A DNA stretch of 42,646 nucleotides, from contig JADNRY010000506.1 of NCBI GenBank assembly GCA_015501585.1, forward strand, positions 1 through 42,646, written 5' to 3'. The stretch comes from Rhodocollybia butyracea. Its lineage: Eukaryota; Basidiomycota; Agaricomycetes; Agaricales; Omphalotaceae. The position numbers were made by a program, and so were the translations under genes. This document shows, piece by piece, positions 32,066 to 42,608 of the stretch (positions are counted from its first letter, which is position 1; each line of letters starts with the position of its first letter). The notes under the pieces were generated by a model that ran no database searches, was not told the origin of the DNA, and saw only the letters and a list, made by a program, of their open reading frames with translations.

Positions 32066-32680
32066 CGTTTTGTTTAAAATTTACTAGGCCATGTCTTATC
32101 ATCTCTTGATCTTATCTATCTAATAATATCCCACAGGGCAGAATGCAACTGGCATCAGCTTGGAGTTTGAAAAACTTTGCCACCAGGCTTTATTAGAGAA
32201 CAAGTTTCTTTGCTAACTACAAAACAGCTAGCCAGGCTACATGAATACAGTGGGTACATCAGAAAGTCACATGTCAAGCGCTTTGACATTTCTAAATATG
32301 GGGAAATGATTCTTCCAAACTTGGGCAAGATCAACCCTAATCGGGAAAAAATTCCCATGCAAAGCCGGCCATAAGGACGAGCCTTCATTACATTCAGGAC
32401 TCGTAATTGGTGGCTCTCACAGCGGATTGGGTGCCTGGCCTCACAGAAAATGTCTAAGATAAGTGTCTATGGCGTCCTATAGCTGTAATTGTTATAGAAA
32501 TAAGTACAGCATATGAAGCATATGTAATCCATGTATAAGGATGTGTCCATGCCATACCAAGCAGCTCAGCCTCATGGCTCTGGGTTCCTACTAACAAGTA
32601 TCCATAAGCAACAAGGGTGGGTGGGCCCAAAAGTGCAAGGTAAGGCGTAAAGTGACTGATGGTGTGAGAATAGGCCCATA
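32066..32680. other. No gene recognised
   Basis: This is upstream of the DUF6589 relic and may include its promoter. Frames at 32155-32388 have no motif. A minus-strand frame at 32454-32680 is hydrophobic but has no family resemblance I can name. Confidence 0.35.
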
Positions 32681-32782
32681 ATGCACGGGAAGCCGCTTTC
32701 CGGCACTGTACAGTGCTGGGGGCCACTGGAAACGGCTGTATGGTGCCTGACAACGGCTCCAGTTCGCCCACGTTTTGCTGAT
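32681..32782 (-). mobile_element. CATCAGC element, copy 2 (partial)
   Basis: On the minus strand it reads ATCAGCAAAACGTGGGCGAACT and follows the 27.1-kb copy through GGCTTCCCGTGCAT. The base before ATCAGC is A rather than C, and the opposite terminus is not recognisable. This is an older, one-ended copy. Confidence 0.65.
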
Positions 32783-32970
32783 TAGTAAGTCCTTGCCATT
32801 TTGGCAATGGAAAACTTCACGGATACACCTTAGAAAGGAGAGACAGTTCATGGGTGGCTGGCCATTATTCAGGTCAAAATTGAGTGTTAGCAAAGGTACT
32901 GGGTTTCATACTTTTATCAATATAATCAAGTTACTTTCAGTATGTATGTTCCAGATTTAATGTATTCTAA

Positions 32971-33678
32971 GGCTCTGTTCAGTAGCAACTTCACCCCTCA
33001 ATGTGAACTTCAAGTTTCAAATTCCTATCCTCGCAGCCACGGAAAAAAAAAGTCCGGTTTATATGCCTATTTTTTATTTCACTCATATTTATTATCCTCA
33101 CAGCTCCATACCTCTTCAGGAGGCTAATGTTCAATGACATTCATCAATACATATTACAAGATATTCAGCTACTTTGAATTTGGCGTGAATCTATAATTTG
33201 TGGATAATTCACAACACAAAACACATCACAAAATAATGCCAGACCGTTTTTTTCTGTGGCAATGAGTATTCAGTAAAGTCGAAACCTTGTCTGATGTGAC
33301 TCCAAGTCTCGAATAACTGTGACCAAACGCGCAGAGCCCTGCATGCGTTTGGAACGCGTACTCTTTTTCTTCTCTCATGTGTGATACAACAGAAGAGGGA
33401 GGTTCTGGCAGCCAACATACAGCATCAAGCAGTTGAAAACATGTCACTGGGCATCCACAAATTCCAAAGACTAGTGAGCAGTGCAGTGGTTTGCTGGCGG
33501 TGGCTTTCTTGTCGATCACATGTGTTAGCGCACAGTTAGCGCACAGCGGAAAGTGACCGGCGACTTAGGTCCGGATTTTCACTCATAAGATTTTAAATGT
33601 CACCTAGCTACTGTAATGGAAATATGAAACTTGAGGTTCATGTTCAAGTTCAGGGTGAACTTGCTACTGAACAGAGCC
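32971..33678. mobile_element. PIF/Harbinger-type element, 708 bp
   Basis: The ends GGCTCTGTTCAGTAGCAA and GTTGAAC-type inner sequence are inverted over about 26 bp with one mismatch, and weaker pairing continues for about 25 bp more. TAA flanks both sides (32968-32970 and 33679-33681). A 3-bp TAA/TTA duplication with GG(G/C)...TGTT termini is characteristic of PIF/Harbinger. The interior has a 97-codon minus-strand frame (33226-33519) with no transposase motif, so it is non-autonomous. Confidence 0.72.
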
Positions 33679-33861
33679 TAACGTAGCACTTTGTTTCAAC
33701 CTTGCGAGGCTGGCCGCTGAACAAACAGTAAAGGTCAACATGGAGACAGAGCCTCTGGTAGCTCACTTGTACACTCACAAATCATTCAACCCAGGGGACA
33801 ACAAATGACTCTGTGGTGTAGAATTGAATTGAAAGTGTCCCTTCGAGCCTATGGGGATTGC

Positions 33862-34803
33862 TCATTCAATTCCAAGAACAAATGTATGGTCTATGGATGT
33901 GAAGTATGAATAATTGCAATTAAAATACATGGTAGTCATCTGCAAAACCTGCCAGAGCATCCCAAAGCTCCAAAGCTCATCCCAGGTTTTGTAGATTAGT
34001 ACAAGATACATGCTGCCGATAAACAGGTGCAGACTACTGTCAGATATAACCGGAAATTCTTCCGAAATGACAGAGGCATAGAGGTTAGTGGCGATATTCA
34101 AGACTGATCATCAGTACAGCCTTTCAGAACAAATCCTGCAGCATCTCAGTGGTAGTTCATTGGGTGTACCTCCATTGCATATTCCGAAGACTATCAACAT
34201 CCATTGGACTACATTGTGGTACTCCCACAACACCCAAGCCCTCCAAAGTACTACAATGTCACCAACTAGAAGCTGGAATATTAGGCACAAAAATTGCTTC
34301 AGCCTCAACAGCAAAGTTGTTTGGAACTTCACAAACATTGAGATTCCCAGGCCATCCTGACACTCTCTCCCACTCTCTGCCATAGACATACAAGGAGGTA
34401 ATCCTATCTGCCAGCCCCCAATCTGAATCAAGATGCAAGTCAACGAGAATATAGCAGGTCCCCCACAGCAGACGTCCTCCCACAATGGCAACTTGCCAGA
34501 TAGAATTAAGGATAAGAATAACTTGGATAATTAACAACACTAAGTCTGGCGGTTTTTGCAAACCTTTTTGCCTACAGCTAGTAAGGAATCAAGCGTATAG
34601 AAGTTGAAGGTAACTCACCAAAGAATATACAATGCTATGACAGAAACAGGAATGTAGAGACCTACAATATTCAATTGGTGAACATTTGGATGATAGGGAA
34701 GCAACAACATACCAAACGCAATACACACTACAGCGCTTTCAATAACAGTGTACTTTAGTGTGTTGCCAATCTCAGTCAAAAGGACAGCTTTGTCAGGGAG
34801 CAT
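33862..34803 (-). CDS. Multi-pass membrane protein (7TM-like), partial model
   Basis: From the ATG at 34803 the first exon reads MLPDKAVLLTEIGNTL and has two hydrophobic segments. At 34623 it joins a clean GTGAGT donor. The intron ends in CTGTAG, and the next exon continues in phase with GLQKPPDLVLLIIQVI. Further down, another frame carries LVGDIVVLWRAWVLW, a recurrent block in basidiomycete integral membrane proteins, and then NIATNLYASV and LVLIYKTWDELW near 33950-34090. The segment count fits a 7TM-like protein. Between 34500 and 34300 two frames compete, so the exact exons are uncertain and decay cannot be excluded. The function is unknown. Confidence 0.5.
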
Positions 34804-35131
34804 GTTTCTTTCGCAGTCCCAGGAAGAAAGTCAAACATGAAGAGCGGCGAACATATATATATATTCATGTTTCCATCAAGGTAGTGTCAGCTACAATGCA
34901 TTGTACTTTTGATTACTTAATAATGCATCATGGTGTTCAAATTACCAATAATATCCTTGTTTATACCTCAGAATCAAACATAATTCCGAAGTTTGAGTTG
35001 TGGTTGATTCACATTTTGAAACATTACTATATATGGTAAATCCCTCAAATATTGGCAAGAACTCTTCATTTTCAACAAAGTATATCTCATGAGCAAGACA
35101 TTTATTTTACAAACTATAAGATGCTAGACTA
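34804..35131. other. No gene recognised
   Basis: This is the likely promoter side of the membrane-protein gene, with an (AT)n stretch at about 34852-34863. No other feature was seen. Confidence 0.35.
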
Positions 35132-35281
35132 CTGTCCCATTTCGATCACTTTGTAAGTCACAGGTCACAGCCGTTTTCCGAAAACCCCGCCATTATTTTT
35201 CTTTTGAATTTTCCGATTTTTTTGGATTTAAATTTATAGGCGCTAAGATCACATGCTTACAAAGTGATCAAAATGGGACAG
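35132..35281. mobile_element. Tc1/mariner-type MITE, 150 bp
   Basis: The 26-bp terminal inverted repeats begin CTGTCCCATTT and continue GATCACTTTGTAAG, with one mismatch between arms. TA flanks both ends (35130-35131 and 35282-35283), the target duplication of Tc1/mariner elements. There is no coding capacity. Confidence 0.75.
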
Positions 35282-35283
35282 TA

Positions 35284-35812
35284 TGCTATTTTCCTTGGAG
35301 AATCCACTGGAGTTACGGGTTTTTAGTTAAAATGAATTTTACCTGCACCAGCACAGCCCAAACTTAGAGTGATTCTCAATAACTTGTAGAATCAGCCATA
35401 TTCATTGAAGCTACCATATTTAGTAGTATTTTAAGAGGTGGGCCGGATTCTCTACCTACTACCCCTCATATCTGCAACCTGGACCTAACAATTATCTCTA
35501 ATATTGAGATCAGTAGAAGCAATTTACTGTGATGCATTATTGAGCGCCGCCATCCAGCTCGGGGGCCTGGGGACCACATTGTTATATCACCTACAAAGAT
35601 ACCAAGCCTAAACCCTCATCTGAAAGACTACAAGCAGCAAAATGACCGTTTTTATCCTGTATAGCCTGAGGAAATAAAGTTTAAACAGCGTGTCTGTCTC
35701 ATGATCAGGAAACAGCTAAAAATGGAAGTTTTGAATGTCAAAACTCAAAGATCGACATGCTCAAAGATTGACAGTGACAAATGTTGCCTGTTCTCCTTAT
35801 CACATCAGGAAA
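35284..35812. other. No gene recognised
   Basis: No motif, frame or repeat was seen before the CATCAGG terminus at 35813. Confidence 0.4.
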
Positions 35813-35870
35813 AGTCTGAAATACTTAAGTTGACTTGAGTTGACTTGAGTACATATGCCAACTTCAGGTT
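35813..35870 (+). mobile_element. Orphan CATCAGG end plus tandem-repeat unit
   Basis: CATCAGGAAAAGTCTG opens to the right and runs into one inverted unit of the CTCAAGTCAACCTGAAG repeat (35826-35870), which abuts gypsy coding. No matching right end was found. Confidence 0.6.
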
Positions 35871-38242
35871 GTCTGGGGGTGATGGGACAATGATAGAGCT
35901 AGGGTTCCTCCATATTGTGAAATGACTCCTTTCCAAAAACCTGTAGCCCATCTCTTATCTCAGGGATAATTTGCAACAGGAGGCCATAAACGCAAGCCAT
36001 CTTTTCAAAGAAGATTGCTGTGAATCCATCTTGATCAAGAGTATTGAATGTAGGGACAACAATAGCAAACTTTGTCAGCTTGCATACAATAACCAATATT
36101 GCAGTATAAGCTTCCTTCCCTGATGAAGGCAGTCCAGTGATCAAATCTAGCAACACTGTTTCCAATGGTCTCACTGGGATGCCCGCTGGGCATAGACCTC
36201 CCATCCTCTTACCATGGTCCACTTTGATCTTTTGACACTCATTGCACATCCTTGTATACTATTCTGCATCCTTTTTGAGATTGGGCCAGTAGAATTGAGA
36301 TTGAAGCTTGAGAGAAAACCTGTGTATTCCTGCGTGTGCGGATTCATAGGACTCATCATGTATCCAATTCATTACAAATGAAACCTGGGACTGAGGTATG
36401 CATAGACGAGTCCTCCATGTGGCATCAACAAAGTATAGAAGACCTGAGTCACCTTTCTTGAAGTGACTTGGAGTCGGAAGTTTCTCTGTGTTTTCAATAT
36501 ATCCCTGCTTGAAGAATCTGTCGTTCTTGTATCCTTTAATGAATTAACTTATTATATGAGGGTCTGTGGATATCAGGAGGTGTGGTTTCTTGTTCCATTT
36601 GTCATCTACCGTCTCTTTGTTCAGCTCATCCCCTGTATTTCCTACAGGCCTCTGCCAATGGTCATTGATAGGGATTTCAATATCTCCCAACCTGCCATCC
36701 CAATCTAAGTCTTTCAGAGAGAAATTGGGCTTGTCTTCTTCTCTTCCTGTGGAATCCAAATGTGCTGGTTTTTGATTCTGATGGATGTGCTAGTGTAGCG
36801 CCGCTTCCATCTCTATGTTCTGGACATGCTGGTGTAGCACTGCTTCTGTCTCTGTGTCTCGGATGTGCTAGTGTAGCACCACTTCCAAATTTCTTGTTTG
36901 GACATGCTGGTGTGGCACCACTTCCAATACTCTTCTCCCCCAACTCTGAACATGCCGGTTTGGCACCGCTTAAAGAGTTGTTTCTATCTGAGTATGCAGG
37001 TATCGCACCACCCTCAGAAAGTTTATTCTGAGCTCTTGTAGTAACCGGGTCTGTCTGCATGTCTCTCACTTCTTCTCATCCTAGGACAAAGGCTGCCCTC
37101 ACTGCTGGGGCATAAGTACCCTTGTCTTCTATCTTTTGTGCTTGTTCTTGTGTACAAGAGTCAGGGGTAATTCCTGGTTTGAAGTGTTGTCTGGTATACA
37201 TGGAAGTCTCAATATCAGGTCTACATTCAAATGGATCCTTCTGGTGCAGTGCATGATCTTCATGCCCGGATAAGCAGCAAATTAGTACAGCCCCCAGGCG
37301 GCTAATCTCCTGTTGGTGTTTTTTAGTAAACTCTAGCCCACTGTAATGCCGCATGGTCTGTTATTAAAATGATCCTCTCCCCTCTATAAATGGTTGGAAC
37401 TTGACAAGTGCTTCTTTTGCTGCTAAAGCTTCTCTTTCAGTGGCACTGTATTGTCTTTCTGCCTGTTTAAAGGAGCGGCTCCAATAGGCAATGACTTGTT
37501 CTACTTGTACAAGAGTAGTGTCGAGGCTGTCACCCCAACTGTTTGGTTTGTAATCAATTATCACCTGTTAGTTTTGAGATGAGTGAAGGGGGATGTGATT
37601 CTTCTTCTTCCCAAGCCCTTTATAACTTGGTGTAGACAGAGGTGCCCTTCAATTCATCAACCCGTATTGGTTGTACTTGTTGAAGACATGCCCCTAAAGC
37701 CATGTCAGAGGCATTGGTATAGTTGCCCCATTATCGGGTGTCCTAGGACCAGAGCTTCAGATAAGGCATGCTTAGCTTGTTGGAATGCTAATTCGTGCTC
37801 TGCTTCCCAGAGCCATTTGACACCCTTCTTGAGTAATGCAAATAAAGGAGAAGCAATAGAGGAGTAGAAGAGAATATAACTGCTAAAGTATACCACCATA
37901 CCTAGGAAAATTTGCAAGTCATGGACAGACTTGGGATGCTCCATGTCCAGTATAGCAGCTACCTTCTCAGCGTGTGTGGATAGCCCTAATCTCGAAACCC
38001 TTTGTCCCAATAACAGTATTGCCAATGAGAAACCAATGAAGCATTACTTAGGTGACAAAGTCAGGTCCGCATCAGCTATAGCGCCTAGGACTCTATCCAG
38101 GTGTATAAGATGGTTTTTGAAAATACTATGATGTTGTCTATATAGACCAGAGTAAAAATCCAAAGGAACAGGGTACCCCCACCATTGTAATGTCCCAGTA
38201 TAAAGTAAAATCCTGTAAGCCTGTAAGATAGAAGTCAAGCAG
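35871..38242 (-). pseudogene. Ty3/gypsy pol relic: RT, RNase H, integrase N-part
   Basis: On the minus strand, reverse transcriptase starts inside the palm with the polymerase box at about 38131-38146, reading YIDN instead of YIDD. The frame shifts soon after and continues HLIHLDRVLGAIADADLTL. The thumb/connection follows (STHAEKVAAILDMEHPKSV, LQIFLGMVVYFSSYI). RNase H opens NASDMALGACLQQ, where the family has DAS, and continues RQYSATEREALAAKEAL. A repeat-rich spacer follows. The integrase has its zinc-binding AGIHRF...CNECQ region, an in-frame TAG before it, and VLLDLITGLPSS with the first catalytic Asp. It ends at HHPQT (35871). The N-terminal reverse transcriptase, protease and gag are absent. 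Confidence 0.88.
36740..37060 (-). repeat. In-frame tandem repeat in gypsy spacer
   Basis: Between RNase H and integrase the 130-codon minus-strand frame has about six units of 11-16 residues of the type GSGATPACPEHRD / GSGATLAHPRHRD. The plus strand shows the DNA repeat as GGTGTAGCACCACTTCC. It looks like a minisatellite grown inside the coding spacer. Confidence 0.8.
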
Positions 38243-38990
38243 TGTTGGAGCCGCGAGACATGTCGTAATCGTTAAACTGTATCCCTCGTTATGGTTGAGT
38301 TTCCCATCAAAAGGGGTCTTGAATCTCTAGACAAGAGTTGTGTGACTATGGGACTTGGCCTTGAGAGAAGGATAAATGAGAAAGTAGATGGCATTCAGAA
38401 GTCTGTTTACAGAAGACTACATTGATCTTATCTCAGTCACAGCACATGATACGGCAATCATATTCCAGGCAGACTGACAAATTTAAAAACCTGGTGTTTC
38501 CATTTGGTTTCCATGAATTTATGCAACCCAGGAAGCTAGTCTAGTAGGAAAGTAGGAGGGCTGGCTGGCATACTTTTTTATTATATAATCTGCCTCAGCC
38601 CGTCCAGTATGCATCTTCTTCCAATCTTCTGCAAGTATGGTGCATACTCACACATGCTCTTGCACCGCCACTGAACCTTATTGAGATTGTCTTATGTATT
38701 ACAACTACCGTACCCGTATAAAGACCACCACCTTGTATCCTCCTGTCGCCTGAAGCCCAGCTTCGCCTCTAGAATATACTGTGGTTCTCTCAATGTGTGC
38801 TTCCTTTCGTTAGTGTTCTGTCGAGACTGAACAACAGCCTTTCACTTTTTTTTTTTTGACTCCAGCCACTCATTTATTTTTCTCATTCACACTCTGGAAG
38901 AATCTCACTGATCGCAACTTTGTTCTCAGGGCATTGAAGCTCCACCTGTAGACCCAGATTTTATTACACCCACACAAAAAAGAACAGGGA
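38243..38990 (+). other. Possible gypsy LTR and leader
   Basis: The minus-strand gypsy coding stops abruptly at TGTTGGAGCCGCG (38243). A TATAAAG (38716) and a downstream C/T-rich stretch lie before the gag that begins at 39029. This would fit a 5' LTR with promoter, placed so as to interrupt the older gypsy copy. No partner LTR was found, and no primer-binding site is convincing. Confidence 0.25.
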
Positions 38991-39028
38991 CATGAAAACA
39001 GAAGCAAAACAGAGCAACAAGTTCACCG

Positions 39029-40660
39029 TTGAGTTCTGTTCCAACCACAACATCTCCTTCTTCCACTCGTCTGGCTTCTCCATATTCCACTTGTCCACCT
39101 TCTCCTTATTCCACTCGTCCAGCTTCTCCCTCTTCCACTTGTCCAGCTTCACCCTCTCGGCAAGCACCATTGCTGTTCATTCCTGACCTGCCACGACATC
39201 TTTTCCCTCTACTACTCTCTATGCCCAAACATGCTACACGCCCAATGTCCAAACTCGATGTCCCATGCTTCAAAGGCCCAGTCTCTTCTACTGCAATCAT
39301 ACAATGGCTTGACCGTGTCACAGACTCGTTCGATGTTCAATGGTGACACAAAGCTTACTACACCATTGAGGATTTTGTATGCTGGACTAGCTCTTGAGGA
39401 TGAGAGGACATTGGCTTGGTGGTCGGAGAACCAGACTGAACTCAAGGTACATCAGGAAAAGCTGTTTTTGCCTAGGTGACCCTAGAGTGGCCTAAAGCAA
39501 ACAAGGTGACCTATGAATCCTATGGCATCCTAGGAATTTGGGCTCGTCCCTTGCCTGTCAAGGCTCTTGAGGATTCCCTAGGCAAGCCTAGGTTTGCCCA
39601 GGCTTGCCCAGGTGCTCCTGGGGAACACCTGGGGAACACCTGGGCAAACCTGGGTTTGCCTAGGATACCCTAGGGAATCCTCGAGAGCCTTGACTGGCAA
39701 GGGATGAGCCCAAATTCCTAGGATGCCATAGGATTCATAGGTCACCTAGTTTGCTTTAGGCCACTCTGGGGTCACCTAGGCAAGAATGGCTTTTCCTGAT
39801 GTACTTGCTACATGGGAAGAGTTTGCTGGGAAGGTCCTGGAGCGTTTCGCGCCTAATGGATGGAAAGTCAAAGCCTTGCGCCATTACCACAAGGTTCAAC
39901 AGGGTACTGATGACTATGAGACATTTGCTGCAGATCTACAGTCAGCGCGTACAGCCGTTGGATCATCTGGTGATCTCAAGATTTCCAACCACGTTCATAT
40001 CAACCACCACCTCTTTTTTGCAAATGAAACCCTCCAGCGTCATGTTCTGGCCATTCCTTCTTTTGATCTCAAAATGATCACAATCAATGGGCTGATCAAC
40101 ATCATGACTGCCACATGGAACAGTCTTATTGCTGAATGGCTTGTCCATCCCACTGTTGCTCCTACCTTTTCATCACCTATTGCATTGTTCTCAACTCCTC
40201 ATTCCCTGTCATGCATCCACAGTCCATCAGCCATCTCCCACCACTTGATGATGCTGAACGGAAACATCTCTCTGATGCCCACAGTTGCTGGAAGTGCCGA
40301 AAAACACCCACAGACCCAGGTTGGTTTCAGCATATTGGCCGTACATGCCTGGAGATGCCTCCTGAGGCATTTTACCAGGGACAGACTTTGTCAGAGTCAA
40401 ACGTGAGCCTGTAGGTGGGGCCGTTGTCACCTCCAGGTGATGAGGACCAGCCTAACCATATGCGTCTATATGCTGGTGCAGCATTCACTCTTTCCAACTA
40501 CTCAGAGAACCAACCTGATCATGACTGGCATGATGCTATTGAAGCTTCTCCACCTGACAAACCAGAAACAGATCACTGTGAATCATCGGACTCGGAAGTT
40601 ATTAGTAGGATTCAAAAGTTTAGAAAGTGGGGAAGAGTGTAAGTATGGTGCATGGAAGGA
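39029..40660 (+). pseudogene. Ty3/gypsy gag, split by a CATCAGG element
   Basis: The frame starts MSSVPTTTSPSSTRL with an eight-residue repeat (SPYSTCPP, SPYSTRPA, SPSSTCPA; 24-bp DNA unit at about 39052-39150). It continues LDVPCFKGPVSSTAIIQWLDRV, typical of gypsy Gag. A frame change near 39330 is followed by TTPLRILYAGLALEDERTLAWW. The palindromic element (39450-39801) then interrupts the protein. The same frame resumes directly after it with LATWEEFAGKVLERFAPNG and HYHKVQQGTDDYETFA. After another frame change a zinc finger, CWKCRKTP...HIGRTC, lies at about 40285-40360. Gag would form the particle and bind RNA. No protease follows that I can recognise. A frame at 40437-40904 is unassigned. 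Confidence 0.8.
39450..39801. mobile_element. CATCAGG palindromic element, copy 4
   Basis: This is a 352-bp copy inserted in the gypsy gag, flanked by TA on both sides (39448-39449 and 39802-39803). Removing the element and one TA leaves the gag frame continuous, which confirms the boundaries. Element plus duplication is 354 bp, a multiple of three, but the element itself contains stops in that frame. Confidence 0.92.
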
Positions 40661-40881
40661 CAGTCTTCACAACTTCCAACACAATTGGATTGCTCTCATT
40701 CTTGATGGTCAACATGTCCTCGGATTCACAGCCACAGGAGACGGAAAATACTCGCTGTTTATTGTCCCAATCTTAGTTCATCTTGAGCTATCATCCAGTC
40801 CCATGGAATACCCTCTATTTCCTGTTTGGAAGCATCCGGTAGGACTAGAGATAATGCCAACAAAAGGCCTTGCAACCAGTT

Positions 40882-41870
40882 TTACCTATATGTTTCCTGG
40901 TTAGACATAGCAGTTGGGGCTAGGTACCTCTTCAAGCTCTCCAGACATCCTACTGTCCCACCATCCCCCATAAGCACTTCTGCAAGAACCTCTGCAGACT
41001 TGAGAGGATATCCGACTTGAGTGTCAAAGTCAGTCAATCTGCGATGCATGCCTTGACAAGATATCTCATTTTCAGCATTAGTTCCAAGTGGCTGGATTGA
41101 TGTATGAAGGTCATCAGGAAGATGGTGTAAAGCCATGGGCTCAGCATGAAATCGGTCATAGTTGAAGTGAGAGAGGAGAGAACAGTGATAGACTCCGCGA
41201 GAGTTTTGACACAGTAAAGTGACATACTTTCATAGAAATGATCCCATTTGATATCTTTCCAGAGCAAATCAATAGTTAGCTTGGCACATTTTATTTGCAA
41301 CAACTTGACTGAAGGCGCCTGTGGGCACACCTTGGAATACAACAGAGCATCTGTATGTTCCTGTCTCCATCATGTTCTTGTGTAGAGCACCACCCTCGTG
41401 TACTGGATTATACTGTTGACAGTTGTCTATAGCTAAAAAACTGCAACCACAGTGTCATCTTCTGCAGCCATGCAGCGGCTGTCTGCATTTTGAACATGGT
41501 CCTTTTCAGTCATAGAGGCAATCACCTTCCGGACAGTAGTATCATGGACAGCTAAGCCCCATGCGTGACATGAGATGCTTGAGGTCTGTGTGTGCCTGAC
41601 AGTTAAAGAGCTGAATACCAAAGGCCAATGACATGTAGCCATTAACATGCATATTGTGCCCATTAAAAATCGGAGTCAGAGATGCAAGGATATGCATAGG
41701 AGGGCATATGATGCACTGTACAGGTTGGCCATCTTTCCAGGGTACAGAAATATGTTCCCAAAAGTTATACAAAAAGCTGGATGCTGTTTGAATGTATCTA
41801 TTGACCGTCAGGACTAAAAGAGAGAATATCAGACCAGGAGACATTGTTGTGTGAAAGAATAGCGGGAGTG
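40882..41870 (-). pseudogene. DUF6589-family protein relic 2
   Basis: Minus-strand pieces in several frames follow the DUF6589 N-to-C order: IFNGHNMHVNGYMSLAFGIQ, LKHLMSRMGLS, HDTTVRKVIASM and QYNPVHEGGALHKN. Then come ALHHLPDDLHTSIQPLGTNA and MGDGGTVGCLESLKRYL. The last two are the QPLGTNAE and GDGxT...LKKYL marks of the family. At least three frame changes and several stops separate the pieces. The copy is more decayed than relic 1 and is not a duplicate of it, since the two have little sequence in common beyond family motifs. Confidence 0.68.
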
Positions 41871-42151
41871 TACTCAGAATGATTTAGATTGTTTTGGGTA
41901 AGAGTGGAATATTGATGTGTGCTTGAGTAGCACAGATTTGGGCTGCCCTAGCTTTCAAAGATGGCCACGCATATCCTATTGATGTAGGCTCCTTGGTAAA
42001 TGAAAAAGCAGTGTTACATTCATGGACACGAGGAGAGTTCCAGGATGGTTGGCTTTACAATGGTTATACATTGCATTGATAACATGAGCAGCCTTGACTT
42101 TGTTCCGACCTGAAAGGAACCAAGCAACAGATTCACGGTGACCTTCTGTCT

Positions 42152-42608
42152 ATCAGGAAAACTTCCCCCATGAAATATTTGATAATTGTGACAAAGTTTT
42201 TAAAAATTCCTCGAGATTCCTCAAAATTATCAAAATGATCAAAATTATGTTCATTTTGTAGATTTGAAAAATAACACAGTCCCTTGCAGATTTCCATAAG
42301 TTTTCATAGCTTTTTATGCCTTCTGGAAATATTAGGGAATACTATCAGAAATTATCATAACTTTCTCAAGGCTTCACAAAACTTCGAGCATAATATAACA
42401 TATTTTTCAATGGTTCTCTGACAATTGTCATGAATTGCAAGTTTTACCTAATTGTTAATAGAGGACAGTATAATTCTTATTAGAGGATTTGTACATAGCA
42501 AGTCAGATGGAAATGAGTGAGTAAAAGTATATAAAATTGTATGGTATGATACTAATTGTACAGAGAGCAGTAGGCGAAGAGAGTACTAGTAGGTGAGGAG
42601 AGTAGTCA
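42152..42608 (+). mobile_element. AT-rich element with TATCAGG end (tentative)
   Basis: TATCAGGAAAACTTCC resembles the CATCAGGAAAAC terminus of the 1.48-kb element. It is followed by short AT repeats (AAATTCCTCGAGATTCCTC, ATTATCAAAATGATC) like its subterminal region. The other end was not found before the next element starts at 42609. Confidence 0.35.

Noticed and set aside
25700..36100. CCTGATG at about 36116 as the right end of the 25507 or 35813 element
   Set aside because: It lies inside gypsy integrase coding (LPSSGKE) in frame, and the adjacent bases do not match the TTTTCCTGATG terminus.
40437..40904. 155-codon plus-strand frame as gypsy protease
   Set aside because: There is no D(S/T)G active-site block at the expected place, and part of the frame overlaps the DUF6589 relic on the other strand.
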